Position numbers and translations under genes: made by a program | The notes under the pieces: generated by a model | The model's database searches: none | What the model was told of the DNA's origin: nothing | Seen by the model: only the letters and a program-made list of their open reading frames with translations | Shown here: one piece after another, positions 24,749 to 35,932 of the stretch | Layout: each line of letters begins with the position of its first letter | Position numbering within the stretch: the first letter of the stretch is position 1 | Source: Paracoccus stylophorae | GTDB taxonomy: Bacteria > Pseudomonadota > Alphaproteobacteria > Rhodobacterales > Rhodobacteraceae | Length of the DNA: 64,000 bases | Assembly (NCBI RefSeq): GCF_028553765.1 | Contig: NZ_CP067134.1 | Span: forward strand, 1 to 64,000 | Reading direction: 5' to 3'

Positions 24749-25588
24749 TCAGGCCGATTTCGTCTTGCGCCGCGAACCGCCGCCCTTCTTGCCGCCGCCG
24801 TCCTTCTTCAGGCTTTCTTTCAGCGCCGACATCAGATCGACAACATTCTCGCCCGAGGGGCGTTCGGCGTCATCGCCCACGCTGGCGCGCGGCGTCTTGC
24901 GGTTCTTGCGCTTCTTCTCGATCAGGTCGCGCAGGGCGGCGTCATAGTGATCCTCAAACGACGAGGCATCGAACGGCGCGGTCTTGCGCTGGATCAACTG
25001 GGTCGCGACCTCCAGCAGTTCCTTGTCGGCCTTGGCATCCTCGATTCCCGCGAACATCGGCTCGGCCTCGCGGATCTCGTCGTGATAACGCAGGGTTTCC
25101 AGCAGCAGCCCGTCGCCGCAGGGGCGGATGGCGCACAGATATTCGCGCCCGCGCATGGTCAACTGGCCCAGCCCCGCCTTCTTTTCCGCCCGCAAGGCAT
25201 CGCGGACGACGCGATAGGCGTCCTCGGCCAACTCATCAGTGGGAACGACATAATAGGGCTTGTTGAAATACAGCGGCGCGATTTCGGCCTGATCGACGAA
25301 CTGCACCAGTTCCAGCGTCCTTTTCGTCTCCAGCCGGATCGCCTCAATCTCGTCGGGTTCCAGCAGCAGATATTCGCCGTCGCCGGTCTCGTATCCTTTC
25401 AGGATGTCGTCGCTTTTGACCGGCCCGACGCCGGGCACGGTCTTTTCATAGCGCACGGGTTTGCCCGATGGCTGATGGATCTGCCGGAACGAGATTCGCG
25501 CCCCGCTTCTGGTGGCCGAATGCAGTTCGACCGGGATGGCAACCAGGGACAGGCGAAGCTGCCCCTTCCAGACCGCGCGCGATGCCAT
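24749..25588 (-). CDS. ku: Non-homologous end-joining protein Ku
   Basis: Bacterial Ku forms a homodimeric ring on DNA ends and recruits LigD. The 279-residue product starts at ATG 25588 (MASRAVWKGQLRLSLVAIPV), with GGAGGAG at a good distance. The Ku core spans about 5-230, including GYETGDGEYLLLEPDEIEAI. The C-terminal 60 residues are Lys/Arg/Gly-rich with KKDGGGKKGGGSRRKTKS, a basic tail as in other bacterial Ku proteins. It precedes ligD in the same operon. Confidence 0.95.
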   Translation of the reverse strand: MASRAVWKGQLRLSLVAIPVELHSATRSGARISFRQIHQPSGKPVRYEKTVPGVGPVKSDDILKGYETGDGEYLLLEPDEIEAIRLETKRTLELVQFVDQAEIAPLYFNKPYYVVPTDELAEDAYRVVRDALRAEKKAGLGQLTMRGREYLCAIRPCGDGLLLETLRYHDEIREAEPMFAGIEDAKADKELLEVATQLIQRKTAPFDASSFEDHYDAALRDLIEKKRKNRKTPRASVGDDAERPSGENVVDLMSALKESLKKDGGGKKGGGSRRKTKSA

Positions 25589-25661
25589 GACATCTCCTCC
25601 AAAACCGACCAACGCCGGGTTCGGGGGATTGGTTGCGCCGCGCGCGGCCGGGCCGCGCTGC

Positions 25662-26692
25662 CTATTTCTGCAATTCGGTCCAGATCGCGGTCATATAGTC
25701 GCGCGCGGTCGGCGAACACAGCGGCATCCACTTGCCATTGGCCAGATGTTCCTCGGGGACGACCATCTCGGGGGCGGATTTCATCTCGTCGCTGAAGAAT
25801 TCCTCGCTGCCGGCGATGCCGTTGGGATATTTCGTGTAATCCGAATTCATCGCGGCGTTTTCGGGCACCATGATGAATCCAGGAACTGATAGGCCTCATC
25901 GACATTCTTCGCATCTGCCAGCAGCGCGATGCTGTCCATGAACAGCGGATAGCCTTCCTTGGGATAGCCGAACACCACCGCCGGGTTCTGCAACCGCGCC
26001 CGCATGATCGCGCCCGACCAGTATTCGGACGCCTTCACGTCGCCCGACCCCATCTTGTCGGACATGCCGTAATCCATCGACATCCATTTCGGCTTGGCCT
26101 CGACCAGCTTGTCGCGGACCTTCTTCAGCATCTCCTTGTCCTCGGTGCAGGGCTCTCCGCCCAGATACATCACCGTCAGATGCAGGATATCCGACATCTC
26201 GGGCGCGACATTGACCTTGCCGACCAGCTCCTCGGGCGGGTCGAGGAAGATGGCCGAGGTGTTGGGATCGCCGTCATAGGTGTCGGTGTTCACGCCCATG
26301 CCCACCGTCCCCCACAGCCAGGGCAGCGAATGGGTGCGGCCCGGATCCCACGGCACGTCAAGCCATTTCGGATCGACATTGCCGAAATTGGTCAGCCGGT
26401 CGTGATCCAGCTCGGCCAGCAGGTTTTTCTGCACGAAGATCGGCACATAATTTGCCGACGGCACCACCAGATCGAATCCGTGCCCGCCGGCGCTGACCTT
26501 GGCCAGCGGGGTGTCGTTGCTGTCGTAATCGGTGATCGTCACCTCGATGCCGGTCTGCTCCTCGAATTTCCGGATCAGATCGGGGCTGGTATAGTCGCCG
26601 AAATTGTAAAGATTCAGCTGCCCCTCGGCCAGCGCGGGCAGCGCCAGGGCCGAGATGCCGATGGCAAGGATTGCGGTCGTTTTCGTTGTTTT
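25662..26692 (-). pseudogene. Polyamine-type ABC transporter substrate-binding protein, damaged reading frame
   Basis: The gene encodes a PotD/PotF-like periplasmic binding protein but is not intact as written. Translation from 26692 reads KTTKTT, then a signal peptide (AILAIGISALALPALA), then the mature start EGQLNLYNFGDY. No ATG, GTG or TTG is in frame at or upstream of this point. At about 25870 the frame shifts: DEAYQFLD continues as the expected IMVPENAAMNSDYTKYPNG only after adding one base, consistent with one T lost from a TTT. The rest of the protein is well conserved, ending ARDYMTAIWTELQK. Either the gene decayed very recently or two assembly indels are present. It is last in the operon after the potA, potB and potC-like genes. 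Confidence 0.8.
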
Positions 26693-27498
26693 CCCCTGTT
26701 GGTCTGTCGGTTGATGATGAAGAACGCGGTCAGCAGCGCGACCGTGACCAGCAAAAGCATGGTCGAGATCGCGTTCACCTCGGGCGAGACGCCGCGCCGC
26801 ATCTGCGCCAGCATATAGGTCGGCAGCGTGTCCTGGCCCGCGGATTTGACGAATTCGGTGATCACCACGTCATCGAGGCTGATGACAAAGGCCAGCATCG
26901 CGCCGGCGATGATGCCGGGCGTCAGCAAGGGCAGGGTGACGTGCCGGAACGCCTGTCGCGGCGTGGCGTAAAGATCGGCGGCCGCAGCCTCAAGCGTGGC
27001 GTCCATCCCCTCCAGCCGGGCCGAGATCGGCAAATAGGCGAACGGCACGCAGAACGCCGCATGGGCCGCGATCAGATAGCCCAGCCCCTGATATCCGGTC
27101 GCCTGCCGCACACTGGCGAAAAAGATCAGCAGCGCCACCGCCGTCACGATCTCGGGGACCATCAGCGGCTGGTTGATCGCCATATAGACCACCGCCCGGC
27201 CCTTCATGCGCCGGTTGCGGACCACGCCGACCGCCGCCAGCGTCGCCAGCACCGTGGCCAGCGTCGAGGCGCAGGCGGCGATCACCACCGACCGCAGCGC
27301 GGCGGCCTTGACCGTCTCGTTGGCCCAGGCCCGCCCGTACCAGTCCAGCGAGAATCCGCCCCAGACGGCCACCGATTCCCCGCCATTGAAGCTGTAGGCG
27401 ACCAGCGTCGCGATGGGCAGATACAGCATCACGAACACCGCCACCGCGACCGTCGCAAACCCCGGCAGCCGGGTCGGATCGAAGCGCCGCTCAGCCAT
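26614..27498 (-). CDS. Polyamine-type ABC transporter permease (PotC/PotI family)
   Basis: The 294-residue product is an inner-membrane permease with about six helices and the cytoplasmic EAA loop (LEAAAADLYATPRQAFRHVT), the contact with the ATPase. The ATG at 27498 overlaps the previous permease gene by 8 bases. The family body ends near TAFFIINRQTN. The last 25 or so residues (RKRPQSLPSASRPWRCPRWP and around) are an out-of-frame reading of the binding-protein signal peptide. This suggests that the normal permease stop was lost by a small deletion at 26690-26700. Confidence 0.88.
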   Translation of the reverse strand: MAERRFDPTRLPGFATVAVAVFVMLYLPIATLVAYSFNGGESVAVWGGFSLDWYGRAWANETVKAAALRSVVIAACASTLATVLATLAAVGVVRNRRMKGRAVVYMAINQPLMVPEIVTAVALLIFFASVRQATGYQGLGYLIAAHAAFCVPFAYLPISARLEGMDATLEAAAADLYATPRQAFRHVTLPLLTPGIIAGAMLAFVISLDDVVITEFVKSAGQDTLPTYMLAQMRRGVSPEVNAISTMLLLVTVALLTAFFIINRQTNRGKQRKRPQSLPSASRPWRCPRWPRGS

Positions 27499-28380
27499 CG
27501 TCGCGCCCCGTCCCGCCCAGCACCCGGACATAGATCGCCAGCGCCAGCCCCACCGCGACCAGCAGCAGAACCGCCAGCGCGGCGCCAAGCGGCCAGTTCT
27601 GGCCCTGCCCGAACTGCAATTCGATGAAATTGCCGATCATCATGTTCTTGCCCCCGCCCAGCACGCGCGGCGTGACATAGGCGCCCAAGGACGGCACGAA
27701 CACCAGGATCGACCCCGCCAGGATGCCCGGCCGGATCACCGGCAGCACGACATGGGCCAGCGCCTGCCAGCGATTGGCGAACAGGTCATAGGCAGCCTCA
27801 AGCAGGCGAGTGTCGAACCGGTCGATGGCCGCATACATCGGCAGCACCATCATCGGCAGATAGACATAGGCCATGCCGATCAGCACCGCCGTGTCGGTAT
27901 AAAGCAGGTTCAGCGGGCCGGCGCCGACCCAGCCCAGCACCTGATTCAGCAACCCCTCGCTGCGGATGATCTCGTTGATGGCGATGGTGCGGATCAGCAG
28001 GTTGGTCCAGAAGGGAATGGTGATCAGAAACAGCCACAGCGCACGGCGTTCGCGCGGCCGGGTGGCGATGAACCAGGCAGTCGGCAGGCCAAGCAGGAAC
28101 GTGATGACCGTCGTCAGCACCGACAGCTTCACCGACCGCCAGAAGATCGTCAGATGCGCGTCCGCCCAACTCAGCGTGTCGTCGAAGATGTCGCGGGTCA
28201 GAAACACCTGTTCCCAGGCCCGCGTCGTGAACGGGCGCTGCACGCCGGAATAATCGCCGGGCGTCAGGAAGGAATAGACCAGCACGATCAGCAGCGGCCC
28301 GATCGACCCGATCAGCAGCAGCATCAGCGCCGGCGCGGCCAGCGTCCACGAGGCGCGGTTGGCCTGTGCCGGTCCCATGC

Positions 28381-28384
<4 letters not shown>
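27491..28384 (-). CDS. Polyamine-type ABC transporter permease (PotB/PotH family)
   Basis: The 297-residue product is the partner permease of the PotC-like protein. It has an N-terminal helix ([20 protein letters not shown]), a periplasmic loop, several further helices and an EAA-type loop ([20 protein letters not shown] near 190-210). The ATG at 28384 overlaps the ATPase stop as ATGA, so the two are translationally coupled. It overlaps the downstream permease by 8 bases. Confidence 0.9.
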
Positions 28385-29430
<1,046 letters not shown>

Positions 29431-29554
29431 GTATGTCCTCCGCGCGCAAAGATTGCGTCGGGCCGGCACGCTTGACAAGACCCGGCGTCGGCCTCCGTCC
29501 CTTGACGCTGACAGCCCGTCATGGCCAGTTGAGCCAGCGCGAAGGAGACCGGAT

Positions 29555-30451
29555 TTGACCACGCCAGACTGCACCGCCGCCGACTGGATCGCCGCCGACT
29601 GGGACGCGGGCACGCTGCGCCTGTGGGCGATGCGGGGCGATCAGGTGGTGGACAGCCGGGCGTCGGACGACGGAACCGACGGGCTGGCGGGGGATGATTT
29701 CGCGGCGGTGCTGACGCGGATGACAGAGGGATGGGCCGATGCGCCGGTGGTCGCCTGCGGCACGGTCGGCGCGGCCGACGGCTTGGCGCGCATCGCCTGC
29801 GCCAGCGTCCCGGCCACCGTCGATCCGCGCCCGGTTCAGGTGCCGGGGCGGCGGGTCTGGATCGTCGGCGGGCTGACGCAGGCCGATCCGCCCGACCTGA
29901 TGCAGGGCGACGAAACCCGTATCGCGGGGCTGCTGGCCGCGCGCCCGCAATTCGACGGCACGCTGTGCCTGCCGGGGGCGCAGACCCGGTGGGCGCGCAT
30001 CTCGGCCAGCGAGGTGGTGTCGTTTCAGACCTTCCTGACCGGCGAGATGTTCGATCTGCTGTCGCGGCAATCGGTTCTGCGCCATGCGGTGGGCACGCCG
30101 GGCGACATCGACGCCTTCGACGCGGCGGTCAGCGACGCGCTCAGCCAGCCGCACCGCGCCTATGGCCGCCTGTTCCAGCTGCACGCCCGCGCGCAACTGG
30201 GCGGGCTTCAACCCGAGACTGCTGGTGCCACGCTGTCGGGCACGCTGATCGGGTGGGAACTGGCCGGCGCGCGCCCCTATTGGCTGGGGCAAGAGGTCTG
30301 CGTGATCGGCGCGCCCGCGCGGACCGCGCCCTATGCCCGCGCGCTGGCGCAGCAAGGCGTGACCTGCACCGAGGGCGACGGCACCGCAGCGACCTTGGCC
30401 GGTCTTGGTCGCGCCTTTCGCGCCATCGCCGACGCGGCCGCAGCGATCTAG
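29555..30451 (+). CDS. dgoK: 2-dehydro-3-deoxygalactonokinase
   Basis: DgoK phosphorylates 2-keto-3-deoxygalactonate in the DeLey-Doudoroff galactose route. The 298-residue product has the family opening [16 protein letters not shown], the central [20 protein letters not shown] and [20 protein letters not shown], and a conserved GEMFDLL. The TTG at 29555 is preferred because AAGGAGA lies 6 bases upstream; no ATG fits. The usual aldolase partner dgoA is absent. The gene lies alone between two transporter operons, and its 3' end overlaps the convergent ATPase gene by 4 bases. Confidence 0.85.
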   Translation: MTTPDCTAADWIAADWDAGTLRLWAMRGDQVVDSRASDDGTDGLAGDDFAAVLTRMTEGWADAPVVACGTVGAADGLARIACASVPATVDPRPVQVPGRRVWIVGGLTQADPPDLMQGDETRIAGLLAARPQFDGTLCLPGAQTRWARISASEVVSFQTFLTGEMFDLLSRQSVLRHAVGTPGDIDAFDAAVSDALSQPHRAYGRLFQLHARAQLGGLQPETAGATLSGTLIGWELAGARPYWLGQEVCVIGAPARTAPYARALAQQGVTCTEGDGTAATLAGLGRAFRAIADAAAAI

Positions 30452-31221
30452 AACGCGTTGCGTTCGTGATAGGTGCGCAGGAACGCCAGGATGCGCGGGT
30501 CCGAGGGTGCGCGCAGGACGACATCGGGCGAATCCACCGCGACCAGCTCGCCCGCCTCCATGAACCCCACCTGATCGGCGACATGAGCGGCAAAGCCCAT
30601 CTCGTGCGTGACGACCGCCATCGTCATCCCCTCGGCCGCCAGCGTCTTCATCACGTTCAGCACCTCGCCCACCAGTTCCGGGTCCAGCGCGCTGGTCGGT
30701 TCGTCGAACAGCATCAGCCGCGGTTCCATCGCGATGGCGCGGGCGATGGCGACACGCTGTTGCTGGCCGCCCGACAGCCGGGCGGGATGGCTGGACATCT
30801 TGTCGGCCAGCCCGACCTTGCGCAGCGCCTCGGCGGCGCGGGCGGCGGCATCGGCCTTGCGCAGGCCGCGCACCCGGATCAGCCCCTCGGCCACGTTTTC
30901 CTGCGCGGTCATGTGCGGCCACAGGTTGAACTGCTGGAACACCATGCCGATGGACCGCCGCATCTGGCGCAGCCGGCGCGCCGGCATCTTCCTGCCCGGC
31001 GCGTCATAGCCGATCAATTCGCCGTCGATTCGAATCTCGCCCGCATCGTATTCCTCGAGGAAATTGATGCAGCGCAGCAGCGTGGACTTGCCCGATCCCG
31101 ACGGGCCGATCAGGCATGTCACCTTGCCCGGCGGGATGGTCAGGTCGATCTGTTTCAGCGCCTGAAACTCGCCATAGAACTTGTCGACCCTGCGGATCTC
31201 GACCGCGGCTGTCCGGCCCAT
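30448..31221 (-). CDS. Polar amino-acid ABC transporter ATP-binding protein (hut-linked)
   Basis: The 257-residue product is a GlnQ/HisP-type ATPase with Walker [22 protein letters not shown]-loop VFQQFNLWPHM, signature [14 protein letters not shown] and Walker [15 protein letters not shown], followed by the H-loop VVTHEMGFA. It is last in a leftward operon that begins with hutI and runs through hutU, a binding protein and two permeases. A role in taking up histidine or a pathway intermediate is inferred from this context. Confidence 0.92.
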   Translation of the reverse strand: MGRTAAVEIRRVDKFYGEFQALKQIDLTIPPGKVTCLIGPSGSGKSTLLRCINFLEEYDAGEIRIDGELIGYDAPGRKMPARRLRQMRRSIGMVFQQFNLWPHMTAQENVAEGLIRVRGLRKADAAARAAEALRKVGLADKMSSHPARLSGGQQQRVAIARAIAMEPRLMLFDEPTSALDPELVGEVLNVMKTLAAEGMTMAVVTHEMGFAAHVADQVGFMEAGELVAVDSPDVVLRAPSDPRILAFLRTYHERNAF

Positions 31222-31222
31222 C

Positions 31223-31885
31223 TCAGCCCCTTTCGATCAGATGTCTGGTGATGCGCGTCTCAAGCCGCCGCCCCGCGCGCGAGATCGTCTCGACCAGCCC
31301 CCAGAAGAACAGCGCCAGCACCAGGTTCGCCTCAAGATACCGGAACGTCTCGGTCGACATGCGCTGGACCTGATACATCAGTTCGGGAACCGTGATGATC
31401 GACAGGATCACCGTTTCCTTGGTCAGAATGATCGAGAAATTGACCAGCGCCGGCAGCGCCGAGACCAGCCCGAGCGGCAACAGGATGCGCCGGACGATGA
31501 CGGTCTCGGTCATGCCGATGGCGCGCGCGGCCTCGATCTGGCCTGCGGGCACGGCGTTGAAGCCCGAGCGGAAGATTTCCGCGAAATAGGGGCTGCCATA
31601 CACGGTCAGACCCAGAAGCCCGGCGGGCAGCGCATCCAGCCGCAGCCCGATCAGCGGGCCGCCGTAATATAGCACGAACAGCTGCACCAGAAACGGCGTG
31701 CCGCGGATCACCTCGATATAGACCTGCAACAGCCAGCGCAGCGGGCGCGGGCCGTAACGCTGGATCAGCGCGACCAGCAGGCCAAGCGCCATGCCCAGTA
31801 CCGTGCCGGCCAGCCAGCAGAACACGGTGATGCCGAAGCCGCGCAGCAGCATCGGGCCGTATTGCTGCAAAAGCCCCGCATCCAT
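31223..31885 (-). CDS. Polar amino-acid ABC transporter permease (hut-linked, second)
   Basis: The 220-residue HisM/GlnP-family permease has an N-terminal helix pair, then IEVIRGTPFLVQLFVLYYGG, and the EAA loop (AARAIGMTETVIVRRILLPL). Its ATG overlaps the stop of the first permease by one base (TGATG), and its stop lies one base from the ATPase start. It pairs with the adjacent permease to form the membrane channel. Confidence 0.92.
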   Translation of the reverse strand: MDAGLLQQYGPMLLRGFGITVFCWLAGTVLGMALGLLVALIQRYGPRPLRWLLQVYIEVIRGTPFLVQLFVLYYGGPLIGLRLDALPAGLLGLTVYGSPYFAEIFRSGFNAVPAGQIEAARAIGMTETVIVRRILLPLGLVSALPALVNFSIILTKETVILSIITVPELMYQVQRMSTETFRYLEANLVLALFFWGLVETISRAGRRLETRITRHLIERG

Positions 31886-32532
31886 CAGACGGCCATCCGG
31901 TGTTCAAGATACCGCCCGACGCCGGCAAGACACAGATTGATCAGCAGATAGATGCAGGCGGCGGCCAGATAGACCTCTAGCGGGCGAAAGGTCGTGGCCG
32001 CCTGCGCCTGGCTGGCGCGCGTGACCTCGAGGATGCCGACGACCGACACCAGCGAAGATGCCTTGACCAGCAGGATCAGCTCGTTGACCAGCGCCGGCAG
32101 CGACATGACCACCGCCTGCGGCAGCACGATCCGCGTCCAGATGTCGCGCGGCGCCATGCCGATGGCGGCTGCGGCCTCGGCCTGTCCGGGCGGCAGGGCG
32201 CCGATGGCGCCGCGCCAGATCTCGGCGATATAGGCGCTGGCGCAGATGCCCACGGTGATGACGGCGGCGGCGATGGCGGGCACGTTGATCCCGATCACCG
32301 GCAGCAGATAGAACATCAGCAGAAGCTGGACCAGCAACGGCACGCCGCGCAGAAAGCTGACCCACAGCGCGGCCAGACGCCGCCATGCCGGGCGTCGCGA
32401 CAGCGCGGCCGCGCAGATCAGCGCCCCGATGACCAGTCCCAGGGCAATGCCCAGCCCCGAGACCAGCAGCGTATAGCGCGCGGCCCAGAGCAGCGGGCCG
32501 AAGCTGTCAAGGAATGTCGGGATCGAGAACAT
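31885..32532 (-). CDS. Polar amino-acid ABC transporter permease (hut-linked, first)
   Basis: The 215-residue HisQ/GlnP-family permease starts at ATG 32532 (MFSIPTFLDSFGPLLWAARY); a GTG 18 bases upstream is possible but less likely. It has the family segment WVSFLRGVPLLVQLLLMFYL and the EAA loop AAAAIGMAPRDIWTRIVLPQ. It follows a strong hairpin that separates it from the binding-protein gene. Confidence 0.92.
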   Translation of the reverse strand: MFSIPTFLDSFGPLLWAARYTLLVSGLGIALGLVIGALICAAALSRRPAWRRLAALWVSFLRGVPLLVQLLLMFYLLPVIGINVPAIAAAVITVGICASAYIAEIWRGAIGALPPGQAEAAAAIGMAPRDIWTRIVLPQAVVMSLPALVNELILLVKASSLVSVVGILEVTRASQAQAATTFRPLEVYLAAACIYLLINLCLAGVGRYLEHRMAV

Positions 32533-32553
32533 CGCCGCCCTGCGTGGCACAAG

Positions 32554-32581
32554 GCCGGGCGGAACCGCGGTCCCGCCCGGC
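32554..32581 (-). promoter_or_regulatory. Hairpin between binding-protein and permease genes (hut-linked transporter)
   Basis: A 9-bp perfect stem, GCCGGGCGG with CCGCCCGGC around a 10-base loop, lies 9 bases after the binding-protein stop. There is no T run. Hairpins in this position in ABC operons often protect the upstream message, so that the binding protein exceeds the membrane subunits. Confidence 0.55.
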
Positions 32582-32590
32582 GGTCCCGGA

Positions 32591-33409
32591 TCAGTCGCTG
32601 GTCGCGGTCAGCGGCAGTTCGGTATACCCGCCCAGCCATTTTTCCTGGATCGCCCTGATGCGGCCATCCTCGGTCATGGTGGCGATGGCGTCCTCGATGG
32701 CGCGGGCCAGGCTTTCGCTGGCCTCTTCCTTGCGCAGGACCCAGGCAAAGAAGGTCGGCTGGCCGAACTGCGCCGGCTCGAACAGGGCGAAGGTTTCGGG
32801 GCGGTTCTTCACCAGATAGGTCAGGTTCGGCAACGAGCCTGCGACCGCATCCAGACGCCCCGCCGCCAGATCGGCATAGGCTTCGTCGGTGGTGCCGTAT
32901 TCCTTGACGGTCACGCCGCCCAGCTCCTCGCCATAGGACTGAAGCTGGCGGAACTGCGCCGTGCCCTGCTGGACGCCGACGGTCTTGCCGGCGATATCCT
33001 GAGGCTTTTGCAACTCGTCATTGCCGGCCGCCTTGACCAGCGAGACGGTGGCATCGGCAATCGGCGGGGTGAAGGTGTAACGCTCCAGCCGTTCGGGCGT
33101 GATGGTCACGGGCGCGATCACGATGTCGAACTTGCCGACCTCGAGCCCCGGCAATTCGGCCGTCCAGGGAATGTCCTGATAGACCGGTTCAACGCCCAGT
33201 TCCTTGGCCACCTCGTCGAACAGATCCTTGGTCATGCCCTCATAGGTGCCGTTGTTCAGCATGTCGAAGGGCGCGTAATGCATGTCGGTGGCGGTGACGA
33301 TCTTGCCGTCTGCCTTGATGTCGTCCAGCTGATCGGCGGTCGCGGGCACGGCCAGCCCCATCGCGGCAAGCCCGAAGATGGCCGATCTCAGCGCGGTCCT
33401 GAATGTCAT
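32591..33409 (-). CDS. Polar amino-acid ABC transporter substrate-binding protein (hut-linked)
   Basis: The 272-residue periplasmic binding protein starts at ATG 33409 with AAGGAGA just upstream. The signal peptide (about 1-25) ends AVPATA. The mature part has the family-3 solute-binding pattern: VTATDMHYAPFDMLNN near the start, FDIVIAPVTITPERLERYTF in the middle and GKTVGVQQGTAQ. It lies 50 bases after hutU in the same direction, so the ligand is probably histidine, urocanate or a related compound. This is inference from position. Confidence 0.9.
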   Translation of the reverse strand: MTFRTALRSAIFGLAAMGLAVPATADQLDDIKADGKIVTATDMHYAPFDMLNNGTYEGMTKDLFDEVAKELGVEPVYQDIPWTAELPGLEVGKFDIVIAPVTITPERLERYTFTPPIADATVSLVKAAGNDELQKPQDIAGKTVGVQQGTAQFRQLQSYGEELGGVTVKEYGTTDEAYADLAAGRLDAVAGSLPNLTYLVKNRPETFALFEPAQFGQPTFFAWVLRKEEASESLARAIEDAIATMTEDGRIRAIQEKWLGGYTELPLTATSD

Positions 33410-33459
33410 GGTCTTCTCCTTGTTGGTCGGTTTCTTGTTGGTGGTCTTGTGGGGCCGGG

Positions 33460-35136
33460 TCAAAGGATTCCCGGCAGGTCAAGCTGGTATTCCCGCGCGC
33501 AGTCCAGCGCAATCTGGTATCCGGCATCTGCGTGGCGCATGACGCCGGTCGCGGGGTCGTTCCACAGCACGCGCGCGATCCGGCGGTCGGCATCCTCGCT
33601 GCCGTCGCAGCAGATGACCATGCCGGAATGTTGCGAAAAGCCCATGCCGACGCCGCCGCCGTGATGCAGGCTGACCCAGGTGGCGCCCGAGGCGCAGTTC
33701 AGCAGCGCGTTCAGCAGCGGCCAGTCGCTGACCGCGTCGCTGCCGTCGCGCATCGCCTCGGTCTCGCGATTGGGGCTGGCGACGCTGCCCGAATCCAGGT
33801 GATCGCGGCCGATGACGACCGGGGCCTTCAGTTCGCCGTTGCGCACCATCTGGTTGAAGGCCAGTCCCAGCCTGTGCCGCACGCCCAGCCCGACCCAACA
33901 GATGCGCGCGGGCAGGCCCTGAAAGCTGATCCGTTCGCGCGCCATGTCCAGCCAGTTGTGCAGATGCGGATCGTCGATCAGCTCCTTCACCTTCGCGTCG
34001 GTGCGATAGATATCTTCGGGGTCGCCCGACAGCGCGGCCCACCGGAACGGGCCGATGCCGCGGCAGAACAGCGGCCGGATATAGGCGGGCACGAAGCCCG
34101 GAAAGGCGAAGGCGTTTTCCAGCCCCTCTTCCTTCGCGACCTGGCGGATATTGTTGCCGTAATCCAGCGTCGGCACGCCGGCGTTCCAGAAATCGACCAT
34201 CGCGGCGACATGCACCTTCATGCTGGCGCGCGCGGCGGCCTCGACCGCCTTGGGGTCGCTGTCCTGTTTCGCGCGCCATTCCGCCACGGTCCAGCCCTGC
34301 GGCAGATAGCCGTGGATCGGGTCATGCGCGCTGGTCTGGTCGGTGACGATATCGGGGCGGACGCCGCCATCCTTCATGCGCCGGACCAGCTCGGGATAGA
34401 TGTCGGCCGCGTTGCCGATCAGCGCCACGGATTTCGCCTCGCCCGCCTTGGTCCAGCGCGCGATCATCGCCAGCGCCGCATCCAGATCATGCGTCTTTTC
34501 ATCGACGTACCGGGTGCGCAGCCGGAAATCGGCCCGCGTCTCGTCGCATTCCACCGCCAGACAGCAGGCCCCGGCCATGACCGCGGCCAAGGGTTGCGCC
34601 CCGCCCATGCCGCCCAGACCCGCGGTCAGGATCCAGCGGCCGGTCAGATTGCCGTCGAAATGCTGCCGCCCGGCCTCGACAAAGGTTTCATAGGTGCCCT
34701 GCACGATGCCCTGGCTGCCGATATAGATCCACGATCCGGCGGTCATCTGGCCATACATGGCCAGCCCCTTGCGATCCAGTTCGTTGAAATGGTCCCAGTT
34801 GGCCCAGTGCGGCACCAGATTTGAGTTCGCGATCAGCACGCGCGGCGCGTCCTTGTGGGTGCGGAACACGCCCACGGGCTTGCCCGACTGCACCAGCAGG
34901 GTCTGATCGTCGTCCAGCGCGCGCAGGGAGTCGACGATCAGGTCGAAATCGCGCCATGTCCGCGCCGCCCGCCCGATGCCGCCATAGACGACCAGCTCGT
35001 GCGGGTTTTCGGCCACATCCGGGTGCAGGTTGTTCATCAGCATCCGCAGCGGCGCCTCGGTCAGCCAGCTTTTCGCGGTCAGTTCGGTGCCGGTCGCGGG
35101 AAAGACGTCGCGGATATTGTGTCGGGGATCTGTCAT
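33460..35136 (-). CDS. hutU: Urocanate hydratase
   Basis: HutU converts urocanate to 4-imidazolone-5-propionate using NAD as an electrophile. The 558-residue product has the normal length. It opens [18 protein letters not shown], has the NAD-binding stretch [20 protein letters not shown] near 168-187, and the active-site Cys in [20 protein letters not shown] near 356-375. [14 protein letters not shown] is also diagnostic. It is the fourth hut gene of the leftward operon, 4 bases after hutG. Confidence 0.97.
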   Translation of the reverse strand: MTDPRHNIRDVFPATGTELTAKSWLTEAPLRMLMNNLHPDVAENPHELVVYGGIGRAARTWRDFDLIVDSLRALDDDQTLLVQSGKPVGVFRTHKDAPRVLIANSNLVPHWANWDHFNELDRKGLAMYGQMTAGSWIYIGSQGIVQGTYETFVEAGRQHFDGNLTGRWILTAGLGGMGGAQPLAAVMAGACCLAVECDETRADFRLRTRYVDEKTHDLDAALAMIARWTKAGEAKSVALIGNAADIYPELVRRMKDGGVRPDIVTDQTSAHDPIHGYLPQGWTVAEWRAKQDSDPKAVEAAARASMKVHVAAMVDFWNAGVPTLDYGNNIRQVAKEEGLENAFAFPGFVPAYIRPLFCRGIGPFRWAALSGDPEDIYRTDAKVKELIDDPHLHNWLDMARERISFQGLPARICWVGLGVRHRLGLAFNQMVRNGELKAPVVIGRDHLDSGSVASPNRETEAMRDGSDAVSDWPLLNALLNCASGATWVSLHHGGGVGMGFSQHSGMVICCDGSEDADRRIARVLWNDPATGVMRHADAGYQIALDCAREYQLDLPGIL

Positions 35137-35140
35137 CGTG

Positions 35141-35932
35141 TCATGCCTTCACATCGGCGGCCAGCGCCGCAAGCCGGGTCAGGATATCGCGCAGCGTGTC
35201 GCGCAGCGGTGCTGCCTTGCCGGCATCATAGGCGAAGGGCGGCGATTGGGTCGCAAGATGCGTGGACTGCGCCAGCTCCATCTGGATGGCGTGGACGCCC
35301 CGATCGGGCCGGCCATAGTGGCGCGTCGTCCAGCCGCCCTTGAAGCGGCCGTTCAGCACCCATGTCCGGCCGGTCGCCTGCACGATCCGCGCCACGGCGT
35401 CCTCAAGGCGCGGATCGCAGGTCGCGCCGTCATTCGTGCCGATGTTGAAATCCGGCAGGACGCCGTCGAACAGGAACGGGATCTGGCTGCGGATCGAGTG
35501 GCTGTCATACAGGATCGCCACCCCGTGCCGCGCCCGCACCCGGTCGATCTGCGCCGACAGGGCAGCGTGATAGGGCGCGTGGAACCGGGCCACGCGGTCG
35601 GCGATGTCGTCTTGGCTGGGCGGCTCGGACCAGATCGGCTGGCCGTCGAAATCGGTCAGCGGCACCAGCCCGGTGGTGTTCCGGCCCGGATACAGGCTTT
35701 CGTCGCCCGGTGCGCGATTGGCGTCGATGACATAGCGGTGAAAGGTCGCCCGCACCGTCGTTACGTCCGCCAGAAGCCCGTCGTAAAGCCGGTGGACATG
35801 CCAGTCGGTGTCGGCCAGCACCTGCCCGCGCGCGTTCAGCCGCGCCATGATGCCGGCCGGCAGATCGGTGCCGGTATGCGGCAGGCCCAGGATCACCGGG
35901 TCGTCACCCTCGACGGTCTCGACCGGGTTCAT
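35141..35932 (-). CDS. hutG: N-formylglutamate deformylase
   Basis: HutG hydrolyses N-formylglutamate to glutamate and formate, the last step of the route that passes through HutF. The 263-residue product belongs to the N-formylglutamate amidohydrolase family. Metal and substrate segments include [18 protein letters not shown] near 16-33, and [20 protein letters not shown] near 142-161. The start at ATG 35932 overlaps the hutH stop (ATGA). Presence of this enzyme with HutF shows the deiminase/deformylase branch, not the direct HutE-type formiminoglutamase branch. Confidence 0.94.
   Translation of the reverse strand: MNPVETVEGDDPVILGLPHTGTDLPAGIMARLNARGQVLADTDWHVHRLYDGLLADVTTVRATFHRYVIDANRAPGDESLYPGRNTTGLVPLTDFDGQPIWSEPPSQDDIADRVARFHAPYHAALSAQIDRVRARHGVAILYDSHSIRSQIPFLFDGVLPDFNIGTNDGATCDPRLEDAVARIVQATGRTWVLNGRFKGGWTTRHYGRPDRGVHAIQMELAQSTHLATQSPPFAYDAGKAAPLRDTLRDILTRLAALAADVKA

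Noticed and set aside
22622..25795. 1057-codon plus-strand open frame opposite ligD and ku
   Set aside because: It is the complement of two well-supported genes with normal lengths and motifs; its own sequence has no recognisable domain.
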